Source of the DNA: an uncultured Chitinophagaceae bacterium | GTDB lineage: Bacteria; Bacteroidota; Bacteroidia; Chitinophagales; Chitinophagaceae | Direction of reading: 5' to 3' | DNA: 64,000 nucleotides | Assembly (NCBI GenBank): GCA_937958995.1 | Contig: CALGAP010000004.1 | Location: forward strand, 1 to 64,000 | Shown here: piece after piece, positions 17,735-27,290 of the stretch | Position numbering within the stretch: the first letter of the stretch is position 1 | Layout: each line of letters begins with the position of its first letter | Made by a program: the position numbers and the translations under genes | The notes under the pieces: generated by a model | Database searches by the model: none | Told to the model about the DNA's origin: nothing | The model's input: the letters and a program-made list of their open reading frames with translations, nothing else

Positions 17735-19261
17735 TCAAATGCTGCCGGTTTCCAGGAAGCGCCGCCAGTCTTCGTACATTTTTCCCTTCATTACCCTTGG
17801 AAATTTATGTTGACCGCCAATCTTTCCTTTCAGGCGCATGAAGTCCATGAATTTCGATTCGGGTAAAATGTCAAGGTAAATATCTTTTAAAGCGCTGGTG
17901 CGCTCAACGGCGTAATCATCGTTCAACGCTTTCAGGCGCTCATCAATTTTTTGACGCAATAAGTCTGCATCCACTTTATCGTCGCAGGCCACCCACCATT
18001 GATGGGCAAAAAACAATCCATGCGGCACACCGGCAACGGTAAATTCAGGAATATCAATTTTCAATTCCTCACTTACCTGTTTCACCGCTTTGTTCATATT
18101 GTCAACGCTCAGGTGTTCACCTACCAGGCTCAGGAAATGTTTGGTGCGGCCAGTGATGATAATTTCATGGCGCTGCATATCCACAAACCTGATGGTATCA
18201 CCAATAAGATAACGCCATGCGCCCGCCGAGGTGGTAAGCAGTATGGCATAGTCCTTTCCTTCCTCCACTTCATGAATCATAAGCGTCTCGGGATTGTCAA
18301 CCAGGTTGCCGTCTGCGTCGAAGTTTCGGTCGTTGAAAGGAACAAATTCAAAGAAGATATGATCGTTTAGCGCCAGCTTCATGCCTTTGGCATGCTGGCG
18401 GTCCTGGTAGGCAATAAAGCCTTCCGATGCCAGGTATGTTTCAATATAAGTGAGCGGCTTGCCCAGGAGTTTGCAGAAACCCTGTTTGTAAGGTTCAAAC
18501 GATACGCCTCCATGCACAAAGAAGGCCAGGTTGGGCCACATGTCGTGAATGGTATTGAGCTTGTAGCGCTCAATAATTTTTTCCATACACATCTGTATCC
18601 ACGCCGGCACGCCCACCACAAAACCGATGTCCCAGTTGGGCGCATCTTCTACGATCGCTTCAATTTTACTGTTCCAGTCGCGCGTACGTGCAATCTTTTT
18701 ACCGGGTTTATAAAAAGGCGTAAACCAGAAAGGCATTTTCTTGGCGGTAATACCGCTGAGGTCGCCGGCATAGTAGCCCGGACCTTTTTGCAGGTCGGTA
18801 CTGCCACCGAGCATGAGCCAACCCTTACCGATACTTTTTACCGGTATATCGTGATAGGTGCGCAGCGAAAGCAACTGCTTGATCATAACAATGCGGTTGC
18901 CGCGCATCAGATCGCTGGTAATGGGAATATACTTGCTGGCCGACTCGGAGGTTCCCGAGCTGAGTGCGAAGTATTTTATTTTGCCAGGCCAGCACACGTC
19001 GGGTTTGCCTTCGAGGGTCTTGTGCCACCAGGCAGCGTAAATTTTGTTGTAATCGAAGGTAGGGACCAGTTGCTGGAACTTCTTACCGGGATGTTTGCTC
19101 ATTAATATTTCATCGAACCGGTACTGCTGGCCGAATTCGGTAAACCGCGCTTTTTTGAGCAGCTTTTTTAATACCCTGATTTGCTGCCTGCGGGGCGATT
19201 TGGCAGGCAATCGCAATGCCTTGGCAACAGACCGGGGTAAAGAAATATCAATTAGGGCCAT
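17735..19261 (-). CDS. GH3-family acyl-amido synthetase
   Basis: The protein has 508 residues, the usual bacterial GH3 length. An ANL-type adenylation fold is indicated by YFALSSGTSESASKYIP (the P-loop-like ATP motif) and by YLIGDTIRFVD and ITGRTKHFLSLVGEHLS further on. In plants GH3 enzymes join amino acids to hormones; bacterial members are uncharacterised and presumably make acyl-amides. With a LysE-type exporter directly downstream, conjugation and export of an amino-acid product is an attractive but untested idea. Confidence 0.85.
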   Translation of the reverse strand: MALIDISLPRSVAKALRLPAKSPRRQQIRVLKKLLKKARFTEFGQQYRFDEILMSKHPGKKFQQLVPTFDYNKIYAAWWHKTLEGKPDVCWPGKIKYFALSSGTSESASKYIPITSDLMRGNRIVMIKQLLSLRTYHDIPVKSIGKGWLMLGGSTDLQKGPGYYAGDLSGITAKKMPFWFTPFYKPGKKIARTRDWNSKIEAIVEDAPNWDIGFVVGVPAWIQMCMEKIIERYKLNTIHDMWPNLAFFVHGGVSFEPYKQGFCKLLGKPLTYIETYLASEGFIAYQDRQHAKGMKLALNDHIFFEFVPFNDRNFDADGNLVDNPETLMIHEVEEGKDYAILLTTSAGAWRYLIGDTIRFVDMQRHEIIITGRTKHFLSLVGEHLSVDNMNKAVKQVSEELKIDIPEFTVAGVPHGLFFAHQWWVACDDKVDADLLRQKIDERLKALNDDYAVERTSALKDIYLDILPESKFMDFMRLKGKIGGQHKFPRVMKGKMYEDWRRFLETGSI

Positions 19262-19388
19262 CCGACAATTTTAGCCCGTTTTTCAGGCATATTCAAAATT
19301 AAGGGTTTAGAAGGAATTGTTTGTGTTTTGCTACCGTCCCAAAATTATGATTGTCTTTCAATTAACTTTTGAAATTCCATGGTCGGCC

Positions 19389-20504
19389 CTACACCCAGCT
19401 TAAAGCAATTCCGGGTTCATTTTTTGAACCACTGCTCACCATGCTGTGAGTGCCTCCGCCATGGATGAATATGGGGTCTTGCACGCTCGTTTTTTCCAGC
19501 TGTTCAATAACCTGTTTAAAGGAAAATGCCGGGCCTTCGGCAATAATCCTGGAATTCTTTGCTGTGGGATGGGTGGAACTGAGCGGCGGCATCGCCGCAA
19601 GCGTTTTCTCGTCGCCGAGATTATGCGGGAAAATATAGTGTTGCGTTCTGGCTGCCTGCGGTTTATTGCTGGTTAATAAGGCAACGCCCGCACGCATTTT
19701 AATAGCTGCATTCAGCAAAGCAGTGCCGATGGTGGATTTTTTCCGGAAATGTTTTTCTGCAAATTGAATCATTGCGTTGTAAAACAAGCGAACGTAACGC
19801 GCGTCCTTACGCGTACTTTCCCCTTTGAAATGAATGATGGTGGTCTGTGGAAAATAATAATTCTTATATCCCGCCTGCTGCACGCGGTAACTTAGGTCGA
19901 TGTCTTCTGCATACATGAAAAACTGTTCATCAAAGCCACCGATTTTGTCCAACAGTTCTTTTCGAACCAACATGCAGGCGCCGGCAAGTGCATCTACGGT
20001 GTTTATCTCTTTTTCCGGTAAGTGCCCAAGATAATACTTCGCAAAAGTTTTTGACCGCGGAAAAAGATTGGTCAACCCGCTCATTTTACAAAATGCCACC
20101 CAGGGCGATGGAAATCCGCGTTTACTTTCGGGAAGAAATTCTCCACTGCCATCAATCATGCGTACCCCTAAAGCGCCGGCATCGTCGTGCGCGTCCATAA
20201 AGGAGCAGCACTGTGTGAAAAGATCGCCGGGTATAATGGTATCGGGGTTTAGAAACAAAACATACTTTCCCCTCGCCTTTTGCAAAGCCAGGTTATTGGC
20301 TTTGGCGAATCCAACATTTTCATCATTAACGATAAACTGCACAAAAGGAAAGCGTTCGCGCAGGTAGGTCACCGTACCATCGGTAGAGTTATTATCAACC
20401 ACAAACACTTCCACATTTTCGTCCATAGCCCGCTGCACAGAGCAGAGGCATTGCTCCAGGAAGTATTTTACATTGTAGCTTACAATAATGACAGACAGGA
20501 CCAT
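19389..20504 (-). CDS. family 2 glycosyltransferase (rhamnosyltransferase-like)
   Basis: The protein has 371 residues. The GT-A nucleotide-sugar domain starts SVIIVSYNVKYFLEQC, with VFVVDNNSTDGT, FLNPDT as the DxD-like site and MYAEDIDLSYR late in the domain. The arrangement is that of dTDP-rhamnosyl or other O-antigen transferases. It is soluble or peripheral, acting at the cytoplasmic face of the membrane. The C-terminal 80 residues are unlike the standard domain. No sugar-nucleotide genes stand beside it. Confidence 0.85.
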   Translation of the reverse strand: MVLSVIIVSYNVKYFLEQCLCSVQRAMDENVEVFVVDNNSTDGTVTYLRERFPFVQFIVNDENVGFAKANNLALQKARGKYVLFLNPDTIIPGDLFTQCCSFMDAHDDAGALGVRMIDGSGEFLPESKRGFPSPWVAFCKMSGLTNLFPRSKTFAKYYLGHLPEKEINTVDALAGACMLVRKELLDKIGGFDEQFFMYAEDIDLSYRVQQAGYKNYYFPQTTIIHFKGESTRKDARYVRLFYNAMIQFAEKHFRKKSTIGTALLNAAIKMRAGVALLTSNKPQAARTQHYIFPHNLGDEKTLAAMPPLSSTHPTAKNSRIIAEGPAFSFKQVIEQLEKTSVQDPIFIHGGGTHSMVSSGSKNEPGIALSWV

Positions 20505-20543
20505 ACCGCCACGAATTAAGAGTTTTCTTTCCTACTTGCCAAG

Positions 20544-20552
20544 TATCTTTGC
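20544..20552 (+). promoter_or_regulatory. promoter -7 box of the suhB-thiL operon
   Basis: TATCTTTGC is a full match to TAnnTTTG and ends only 3 bases before the ATG at 20556, implying a leader of only a few bases or none. A T-rich -33-like stretch lies about 15-20 bases upstream. Confidence 0.55.
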
Positions 20553-20555
20553 GGC

Positions 20556-21341
20556 ATGCTTAAAGAAACCTTGATCAATGCTACTGAGGCTGGGGCAAAG
20601 GTGCTGCTGCACTATTTCAACAGTAAAAATCTGCAGATCAGTAATAAGACCGGCGTCAACAACCTGGTGACCGAAGCCGATCATGCTTCGGAAAAAGCCA
20701 TTATTGATACCATTAAGGAATCATTTCCCGATCATTTTATACTGAGCGAAGAAGTGGGTGAGATAAAAATGGACAGCGACTATAAATGGATCATCGACCC
20801 CATAGACGGCACCATCAATTATGCGCATGGCATTCCATTATGTTGCGTGTCTATCGGGGTAGAATACCAGGGACAAATGATCCTCGGCGCTGTACACAAT
20901 CCATTTCTCAAAGAATTCTTCCTGGCCGAGCGCGGCAAAGGCGCCACGTTGAACGGCGAGCCCATATTTGTGAGCTCGCAAGACGATGTGGACAAAGCCT
21001 GCCTGGTAACCGGTTTTCCCTATACTTATCTCGATCAGCCCAATGGTCCGCTCGATGCCTTTGGCCGCTTTATACGCCGCGGCATTGCGGTGCGCAGGCT
21101 AGGTTCTGCTGCCATCGATCTGTGCTGGGTGGCCTGCGGTCGTTTTGATGGGTTTTATGAACATAAACTCAACGCCTGGGATAGCGCCGCCGGATTCCTG
21201 ATGGTGGAAGAAGCGGGCGGAAAAGTGACCGATTTTAAAGGCAACCAATACTCTCCTTATCAGCCCCATATAGCAGCCACCAATGGCAAGATTCATGATG
21301 AGCTGCTGCTTTGGATCAACGATCAAAAAAAGATATCATGA
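20556..21341 (+). CDS. suhB: inositol monophosphatase family protein
   Basis: The protein has 261 residues. The metal-binding EE pair (about 65-66, SEEVGE), DPIDGT at 81-86 and the later AWDSAAGF motif form the complete lithium-sensitive phosphatase set. Cytosolic; hydrolyses inositol-1-phosphate or related sugar phosphates. The stop overlaps the start of thiL (ATGA), so the two are translationally coupled. The symbol is by family similarity; SuhB's other role in rRNA antitermination cannot be judged here. Confidence 0.88.
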   Translation: MLKETLINATEAGAKVLLHYFNSKNLQISNKTGVNNLVTEADHASEKAIIDTIKESFPDHFILSEEVGEIKMDSDYKWIIDPIDGTINYAHGIPLCCVSIGVEYQGQMILGAVHNPFLKEFFLAERGKGATLNGEPIFVSSQDDVDKACLVTGFPYTYLDQPNGPLDAFGRFIRRGIAVRRLGSAAIDLCWVACGRFDGFYEHKLNAWDSAAGFLMVEEAGGKVTDFKGNQYSPYQPHIAATNGKIHDELLLWINDQKKIS

Positions 21342-22378
21342 GCGAATCAAGAACAGAGATTGCCGACCTGGGCGAATTTGGCCTGATCGACCATCTTACC
21401 AAAAATATTGAGCTGCAAAATGCTTCATCGCTGGTGGGGGTTGGCGACGATGCCGCCGTGATTGATCATTTTGGCAAGCAAACGGTCATCACCACCGATA
21501 TGCTGGTGGAAGGTATTCACTTCGACCTTATGTACACGCCGCTCAAGCACTTAGGTTATAAAAGCGTGGTGGTAAACCTGAGCGATATCTACGCCATGAA
21601 TGCCGAGCCCACGCAGATCACTTTGAGCATTGCCTTCAGCAATCGATTCAGCGTGGAAGCCCTGGAAGAATTTTACGAAGGCGTGTATGCCGCCTGCGCC
21701 CGCTATGGCGTGGACCTGGTGGGCGGCGATACCTGCTCTTCGCAAAAGGGTTTCATTATATCCGTAACCGCTATTGGCGAAGTGGCGCCCAACAAATTTG
21801 TGAAAAGAAGTACCGCCCGCAAGGGCGACCTCATCTGTTGCTCCGGCGACCTGGGAGCTGCCTATATCGGTTTGCTTTTCCTGGAAAGAGAGAAAAAAAT
21901 ATTTCTCGAAAGTCCGCAGGTGCAACCCGACCTCGAAGGCGAGTCGTACGTAATTGGCCGCCTGTTAAAACCCGAGCCCCGCAAGGATGTGGTGGAATGG
22001 CTGGCAGAAAAAGAGATTTTGCCCACGGCCATGATTGATGTAAGTGATGGCCTGAGCTCAGACCTGCTGCATATATGCGAACAGAGTCGCCTGGGCTGTA
22101 TGCTGTACGAAGAAAAGATTCCCATTGCCGAGGAAATGCGCCGGGCAGCGTTTAAATTTGAAATAGACCCGACAGCCTGCGCGCTGAGCGGCGGTGAGGA
22201 CTACGAATTACTGTTTACCATTTCACAACATGATTACGAAAAACTCGTTTTAAATGAACAGATAAGCGTAATCGGTTATATGACAGACGAATCGGAAGGC
22301 AGAAAGATCATTACGAAGGGAGGAAATACACACGAGCTGACCGCGCAGGGATGGAACGCTTTCAAGAAAAACGCGTGA
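21338..22378 (+). CDS. thiL: thiamine-monophosphate kinase
   Basis: The protein has 346 residues from the ATG at 21338, chosen because it overlaps the suhB stop. ThiL landmarks are VGDDAAVID, a TTDMLVEGIHF metal-binding segment, and LVGGDTCSSQKG. It belongs to the PurM-like ATPases. The enzyme phosphorylates thiamine monophosphate to the active diphosphate in the cytosol. Middle gene of the suhB-thiL-S41 run. Confidence 0.93.
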   Translation: MSESRTEIADLGEFGLIDHLTKNIELQNASSLVGVGDDAAVIDHFGKQTVITTDMLVEGIHFDLMYTPLKHLGYKSVVVNLSDIYAMNAEPTQITLSIAFSNRFSVEALEEFYEGVYAACARYGVDLVGGDTCSSQKGFIISVTAIGEVAPNKFVKRSTARKGDLICCSGDLGAAYIGLLFLEREKKIFLESPQVQPDLEGESYVIGRLLKPEPRKDVVEWLAEKEILPTAMIDVSDGLSSDLLHICEQSRLGCMLYEEKIPIAEEMRRAAFKFEIDPTACALSGGEDYELLFTISQHDYEKLVLNEQISVIGYMTDESEGRKIITKGGNTHELTAQGWNAFKKNA

Positions 22379-22391
22379 TTAAACAGTTTGC

Positions 22392-23900
22392 ATGACAATG
22401 AGGTTACCCTTCTATTTGGTGGCTATGTGGTTGATAATGTGCAGTGTAGGCTGTTCCGTATCCAGGCAGTCATGGTCGCCCGATAAGAAGTACCCGCCTG
22501 AAAAGCTGCGCCGCGACTTTACCATTTTCCGTTCCGTACTGGAAGAATCTCACCCCAGCTTATACTGGTTCACCCCCAAAGACAGCATGGATTATTATTT
22601 CGACTACGGCTATAGCCGTATCACCGATTCCATGACTGAAAACCAGTTTAAGTACCTGCTTTCTTACATTACCAACAAGATCCGCTGCGGTCATACCACG
22701 GTTAAAAATTCCAGCCGCTATCGCAAATACATCGATACTTCGGATAATATCAAAGTTTTTCCGCTCAATTTCAGGGTGTATCCCGATCACCTGGTGCTGA
22801 CGAGCAACCTGCACCGCCGCGATTCCATTCTGCGCCGCGGCACCGTTGTAACGCGCATTGACGGACTGCCGGTAAGACAGGTTTCCGATACCTTATTGAA
22901 CTTTTTGAGTTGGGATGGCAATAGCGTCAACGGCAAATACCAGGTGCTGAGCAATCGCGGCACGTTTGGCAATTTGTATCAGAACATTTTCGGTCCGAAA
23001 GACTCCATTCGCGTGAATTATATAGGCATGGATGGATTGGAAAGAGAAACAGTGGTGCCGCTCTATATTCCGAAACCCGATAGCACGGGAAAAATACCCG
23101 TCCCCACCAGAACGCAGGATCGCGATCAGCCGAAAGAGCAGGTATTGAACAGGGCCAGAAATATCCAGATAGATACCACCTTATCGTCGGCGTATATGAC
23201 GCTGAATACTTTTTCGCGCGGCAACAGGCTGCGTCCTTTTTTCCGAAAAGCATTCAGGGTATTGGACAAGCATCATATCCGGCACCTGGTGATTGATGTG
23301 CGCTCCAATGGCGGCGGCGATGCAGGACTTTCCACTTTGCTCACGAGATATATTGCTGATAAGAAATTTAAGCTGGCCGATTCTTTATATACCAATAATC
23401 GCCGCAGCAAATACAGCAAGTATATCAAGTGGCAGCCGCTGTACTGGACCATGATGCAGGCGGTGACAAAAAAGAAAAAAGACGGTCGCTACCATTTCAC
23501 CTATTTCGAAGATCATTATTTCTACCCCAGGAAAAAGCATCACTTCAAGGGTGATGTTTATATCATTACGGGTGGAAATTCATTTTCCGCCACCACACTT
23601 TTTGCCAAAGCATTGCAGGGACAAAAAAATGTGACCATTGTTGGTGAAGAGACGGGCGGCGGTGCATATGGCAATTCTGCCTGGATGATTCCAGATGTTA
23701 TTCTGCCGAACACCAAAATACGTTTTCGCCTGCCGCGCTTCCGGTTGGTGATGGACAAAGACCTGGTGAAAGAAGGCCGCGGTTTAATTCCCGACATTGA
23801 AGTGATGCCCACGCCTGAGACCATCAGAATGGGAATTGACCCCAAAGTGGAGACCGTGCGCCAGTTGATCATTCGCCGCAATGGCCTGGCTCAGCAATAA
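22392..23900 (+). CDS. S41-family lipoprotein peptidase
   Basis: The protein has 502 residues with a lipoprotein signal (lipobox ending C21, SVGC). A C-terminal-processing-peptidase domain holds GGNSFSATT with S399 as probable nucleophile, and HLVIDVRSNGGG before it. A PDZ-like segment (RGTVVTRIDGLPV) precedes it. It is likely a periplasmic or outer-membrane-attached protease. It follows thiL by 13 bases and overlaps convergently with nagA by 10 bases. The target protein is unknown. Confidence 0.85.
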   Translation: MTMRLPFYLVAMWLIMCSVGCSVSRQSWSPDKKYPPEKLRRDFTIFRSVLEESHPSLYWFTPKDSMDYYFDYGYSRITDSMTENQFKYLLSYITNKIRCGHTTVKNSSRYRKYIDTSDNIKVFPLNFRVYPDHLVLTSNLHRRDSILRRGTVVTRIDGLPVRQVSDTLLNFLSWDGNSVNGKYQVLSNRGTFGNLYQNIFGPKDSIRVNYIGMDGLERETVVPLYIPKPDSTGKIPVPTRTQDRDQPKEQVLNRARNIQIDTTLSSAYMTLNTFSRGNRLRPFFRKAFRVLDKHHIRHLVIDVRSNGGGDAGLSTLLTRYIADKKFKLADSLYTNNRRSKYSKYIKWQPLYWTMMQAVTKKKKDGRYHFTYFEDHYFYPRKKHHFKGDVYIITGGNSFSATTLFAKALQGQKNVTIVGEETGGGAYGNSAWMIPDVILPNTKIRFRLPRFRLVMDKDLVKEGRGLIPDIEVMPTPETIRMGIDPKVETVRQLIIRRNGLAQQ

Positions 23901-24985
23901 ACCTGCTGAATATTCAGCGCGTTGTCGAAGATCACAAAGCGCGCTTCATACCCCTTTTTAATTTTTCCAAGTTTTTTACCAGTAAGCAATTTCGCCGGGT
24001 AAGTAGAGGCCATGCGCAAAGCCTCGTCAAGAGGCACGTTGGCATGATGTATCATATTGCTTACGCCCTGCATCATGGTGAGTGCAGACCCCGAAAGCGT
24101 ACCATCGGGCAATGCATACCTGTCGCCGGTGAATTTGTGTATATACTCGCCTTCCGATTCAGTAACGGTATCGGTGATGAGGAACAAACGATCCTGCATT
24201 ATTTGTTTGGCAATACGAATGGCGGGATAGCTCACATGAATGCCGTCCGCAACCAGGCTGCACATCACTTTGGGATGCGAAAAAATAGCACCCACCATTC
24301 CCACTTCACGGTGGTGCAAACCAGACATAGCGTTGTATAAATGCGTAGCCAACGGGATGCCTTTATCGAAAGCTTTTATTGCCTGCTCGTAGGTGGCATC
24401 GGAATGCCCCGCAGAGAGGAGGATATTATTTTTCAACAAAAGATCAATCACGTCATCATCACACCGCTCGGGCGCCAGCGTCATCATTTTGAAAACGCCT
24501 TTGCCCTTTTCCAACAGCTGTGCTACTTCTTGCACAGTTGGCTTTTTTACATAATCCGCCAAATGGGCACCGCGCTTTGATGGGTTGATATATGGCCCCT
24601 CCAGGTGGACACCCAACAATCCCTTTCCGCCTTGTTTCCAATACTCGCGCACGCAATCGAAGGCTATTGAATATTTTTCCATGGCATTGGTGGCCATCGT
24701 AATCATAAAATGCGAGCACCCGCCTTTCACGCAGTATTCGTAAGTAGCCTGCAGAGATTCCACAGATAAATCGGCCGAAAACAATTTGTTGCCCGCGCCA
24801 TATATCTGCATATCAATAAGAGCGGGCGCAATATTATATCCTTTTAGGTCTATTGTATCAAATTGCGAGGGAACAGCAGACGAATCAACCAGATCAACAA
24901 TCATTTCTCCATCTACCAAGATTGCTCTATTGGTTTCAACGGAATGGCCGGTATATATTTTTCCATTGATAAATGCTTGCCGCAT
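23891..24985 (-). CDS. nagA: N-acetylglucosamine-6-phosphate deacetylase
   Basis: The protein has 364 residues. Motifs of NagA are present: HLEGPYINPSKRGAH, SAGHSDATYEQA, LVADGIHVSYPA and LITDTVTES with the catalytic aspartate. It removes acetate from GlcNAc-6-phosphate in amino-sugar recycling. No nagB neighbour is seen. It follows the nitrilase gene by 15 bases on the same strand, so the two probably share a transcript. Confidence 0.92.
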   Translation of the reverse strand: MRQAFINGKIYTGHSVETNRAILVDGEMIVDLVDSSAVPSQFDTIDLKGYNIAPALIDMQIYGAGNKLFSADLSVESLQATYEYCVKGGCSHFMITMATNAMEKYSIAFDCVREYWKQGGKGLLGVHLEGPYINPSKRGAHLADYVKKPTVQEVAQLLEKGKGVFKMMTLAPERCDDDVIDLLLKNNILLSAGHSDATYEQAIKAFDKGIPLATHLYNAMSGLHHREVGMVGAIFSHPKVMCSLVADGIHVSYPAIRIAKQIMQDRLFLITDTVTESEGEYIHKFTGDRYALPDGTLSGSALTMMQGVSNMIHHANVPLDEALRMASTYPAKLLTGKKLGKIKKGYEARFVIFDNALNIQQVYC

Positions 24986-25000
24986 ACAGGAAGTCGGGTG

Positions 25001-25846
25001 TTATGATTGAATGATGAAATCGTCTGCATCGTCGAGGAAGGGAAGTTTTTTGCGAATTTCTTCCAGCGTATCTTTTTGCAGCGTGAGCGTGTGGATGTCT
25101 TCCTCGTTTTGTCTGGTATAAAGCACTTCGCCCAGCGGACTCACAATCATGCTATCGCCGCTGTGATATATGTTATTGCCATCGTTGCCCACGCGATTTA
25201 CCCCCACCACATAACATTGATTTTCGATGGCTCTGGCTTGCAATAGCGTTTTCCAGGCATGATTGCGGCGCTCAGGCCAGTTGGCCACGCAGATCAGCAG
25301 ATCATATTCCGGTTCAACACGCGCGGGCTGAGCTTGCGGATCATCGGGCTTTTCGTGCGGGAAAAAACGTTTGCTGGGCCGTGACTGCCGGCACCAAACA
25401 GGAAAACGAAGATCATAACATACGATAAGGTTTATTTTCCAGCCTTTCACTGATGCAATCAGTCGCTTGCTGCCAGGGTTATAATGTTGGTGTTCGGAGC
25501 CATAGGCAAATAGGTGGCGCTTGTCGTACACGCCATACTGGCCGTTGGGCAACATCCATATCAGCCGGTTGTAATACTCGCCTTCTTCTTCAATAATTAC
25601 ACTGCCGGTAATAACAACTCTTTTTTGTGCTGCTATGCGTTTCATCCAGTTCACCGTGTCGCCATCCATTTTTTCCGCCAGCAATTCGGGCTTCATACTA
25701 AAACCCGTGCTGAACATTTCAGGCAAAACAACGATTTCGGTCTTACCGCTTATGCCCATGATCTTTTCTTCAAACATGGCCAGGTTGGCCCGTTTGTCTT
25801 CCCAGTGCAGGTTGGATTGTATGATGGTGACGGTTAAAGTGGACAT
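25001..25846 (-). CDS. carbon-nitrogen hydrolase (nitrilase family, omega-amidase-like)
   Basis: The protein has 281 residues with the full catalytic triad E43 (VVLPEMFSTGF), K109 (YDKRHLF) and C143 (LIVCYDLRFPVW). The nearest family is YafV/omega-amidase, which clears alpha-keto-acid amides. An insertion of about 25 residues, rich in Pro and charged residues (about 153-178), separates the cysteine segment from YDLLICVANWPERR and makes it longer than usual. Minus-strand promoter box TAACTTTG at 25857-25864. Operon with nagA. Confidence 0.85.
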   Translation of the reverse strand: MSTLTVTIIQSNLHWEDKRANLAMFEEKIMGISGKTEIVVLPEMFSTGFSMKPELLAEKMDGDTVNWMKRIAAQKRVVITGSVIIEEEGEYYNRLIWMLPNGQYGVYDKRHLFAYGSEHQHYNPGSKRLIASVKGWKINLIVCYDLRFPVWCRQSRPSKRFFPHEKPDDPQAQPARVEPEYDLLICVANWPERRNHAWKTLLQARAIENQCYVVGVNRVGNDGNNIYHSGDSMIVSPLGEVLYTRQNEEDIHTLTLQKDTLEEIRKKLPFLDDADDFIIQS

Positions 25847-25894
25847 ACCGAAACAGCAAAGTTAACAGATTGAAGGCAACGGGCAGGCAATATG

Positions 25895-25902
25895 TATATT
25901 TG
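25895..25902 (+). promoter_or_regulatory. promoter -7 box of the metallo-beta-lactamase gene
   Basis: TATATTTG matches TAnnTTTG and stands 3 bases before the first ATG (25906) and 18 before the second (25921). Divergent from the nitrilase promoter at 25857-25864. Confidence 0.5.
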
Positions 25903-25905
25903 ACT

Positions 25906-26664
25906 ATGAATAGATTTCTTATGAAAAACATTTTGTTGGTCATCGCCGTATTTCTCTGCTGTCAGGTTTTTGCGCAAGACACATCCAAACGCATCCGCAT
26001 CAATGATGACCTCGAAATAGTGCAGGTATCGCGCAATGCTTATATACACATGTCGTGGGTGACCATGCAACCCTATGGCCGGTTCAACTGCAACGGGCTT
26101 ATTTATATCAACAATGGCGAGGCAGTGTTTATGGATACGCCCATGAACGATTCGGTGAGTAATGTACTGCTGGATTGGTTTGAGGAAAAATTTCCCGGCG
26201 TAAAGATTAAAGGCATCATTGTGAATCATTTCCATGATGACTGCTTAGGTGGTCTGCGCGCTTTTCATGCCAGGGGCATTCCCTCTTATGCAAATTCTAT
26301 GACCAATGAGTCCATAAAGAGCGATAGCATCGAGAAGCCGAAAAATACTTTCGAAGGTGCGCAGGTATTGCCGGTGGGAAAGGGAAGTGTTGTAAATAAA
26401 TACTACGGGGAGGCGCATTCTCCCCACAATATCGTGAGTTATATACCCGGAGAAGGTATTTTATTCGGCGGATGCATGATCAAATCGTTGAATTCGGGTC
26501 GTGGAAATTTAAGCGATGCAAACTTAAAACAATGGTCTGAAACCGTGAGAAAAGTGAAAAGAGCTTTTCCTAACGCATACATTATCATTCCCGGTCATGG
26601 TGAGCCGGGCGGAAGAGCATTGCTCGATTACACGATAAAACTATTTGCCCGCGACGCGCAATGA
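25906..26664 (+). CDS. subclass B1 metallo-beta-lactamase
   Basis: From the ATG at 25906 the protein has 252 residues with a signal peptide (ending VFAQ); ATG 25921 also gives a valid signal. All B1 zinc ligands are in place: H108, H110 and D112 in NHFHDDCLGG, H171 in EAHSPHNIV, C190 in FGGCMIKS, and H231 in IPGHGEPGG. C113 after the aspartate is the residue found in Bacteroides CcrA/CfiA, and the spacing of the C-terminal half follows CcrA closely. It is expected to hydrolyse beta-lactams including carbapenems in the periplasm; the spectrum is unproven. No mobile-element genes flank it, so it looks resident. Confidence 0.85.
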   Translation: MNRFLMKNILLVIAVFLCCQVFAQDTSKRIRINDDLEIVQVSRNAYIHMSWVTMQPYGRFNCNGLIYINNGEAVFMDTPMNDSVSNVLLDWFEEKFPGVKIKGIIVNHFHDDCLGGLRAFHARGIPSYANSMTNESIKSDSIEKPKNTFEGAQVLPVGKGSVVNKYYGEAHSPHNIVSYIPGEGILFGGCMIKSLNSGRGNLSDANLKQWSETVRKVKRAFPNAYIIIPGHGEPGGRALLDYTIKLFARDAQ

Positions 26665-26771
26665 TATGTTAATATACCTTTGCCGGTACAACGCATCAAC
26701 AAACTTCCGGCATCCTATTAGCGTATAGGTTCTTGAGGCTGTACTGATATTTCATCTCAAAATTTGAAACT

Positions 26772-27290
26772 ATGATTATAACAGTCAGACCGGAACAACA
26801 AGCGGATATCAGCGAAATATTCGAGTTGAATAAACTTGCTTTCGGGCAGGAAAATGAAGGGCGGCTGGTGAATGTTTTGCGCTCCTCACCCGGTTTTGTG
26901 CCCGGACTTTCACTGGTGGCCGTAGCCGAAGGCGCATTGGTTGGACATATATTATTTTCAAAAGTATATATCGTAAGTGGCGATGCGCGGCACGAAACAT
27001 TGGCGCTGGCGCCCATGTCGGTGCATCCGGGTTACCAGAAACAAGGTGTTGGCGCGCGATTGATCACTGCCGGACTGGAAAGCGCGCGCGACAAAGGATT
27101 TGGGTCGGTGGTGGTTTTGGGTCACGAGCATTATTACCCGAAGTTTGGATTTCTGCCTGCTTCCAAATGGAATATCCGGGCACCTATAGAAGTGCCGGAT
27201 AATGTGTTTATGGCGATAGAACTGGTGCCGGGTAGTTTGATGAATGTGTCGAGCGTGGTGGAGTATCCCGTTGAGTTTACGGTGATATGA
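26772..27290 (+). CDS. GNAT-family N-acetyltransferase
   Basis: The protein has 172 residues with a single GNAT fold. The acetyl-CoA site is HPGYQKQGVGARLI, preceded by ALAPMSVHP. The pattern and GHEHYYPKFGF segment fit the YhbS-like group. Cytosolic; acceptor unknown. It overlaps convergently with the end of the glucosidase gene by 14 bases. Confidence 0.85.
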   Translation: MIITVRPEQQADISEIFELNKLAFGQENEGRLVNVLRSSPGFVPGLSLVAVAEGALVGHILFSKVYIVSGDARHETLALAPMSVHPGYQKQGVGARLITAGLESARDKGFGSVVVLGHEHYYPKFGFLPASKWNIRAPIEVPDNVFMAIELVPGSLMNVSSVVEYPVEFTVI

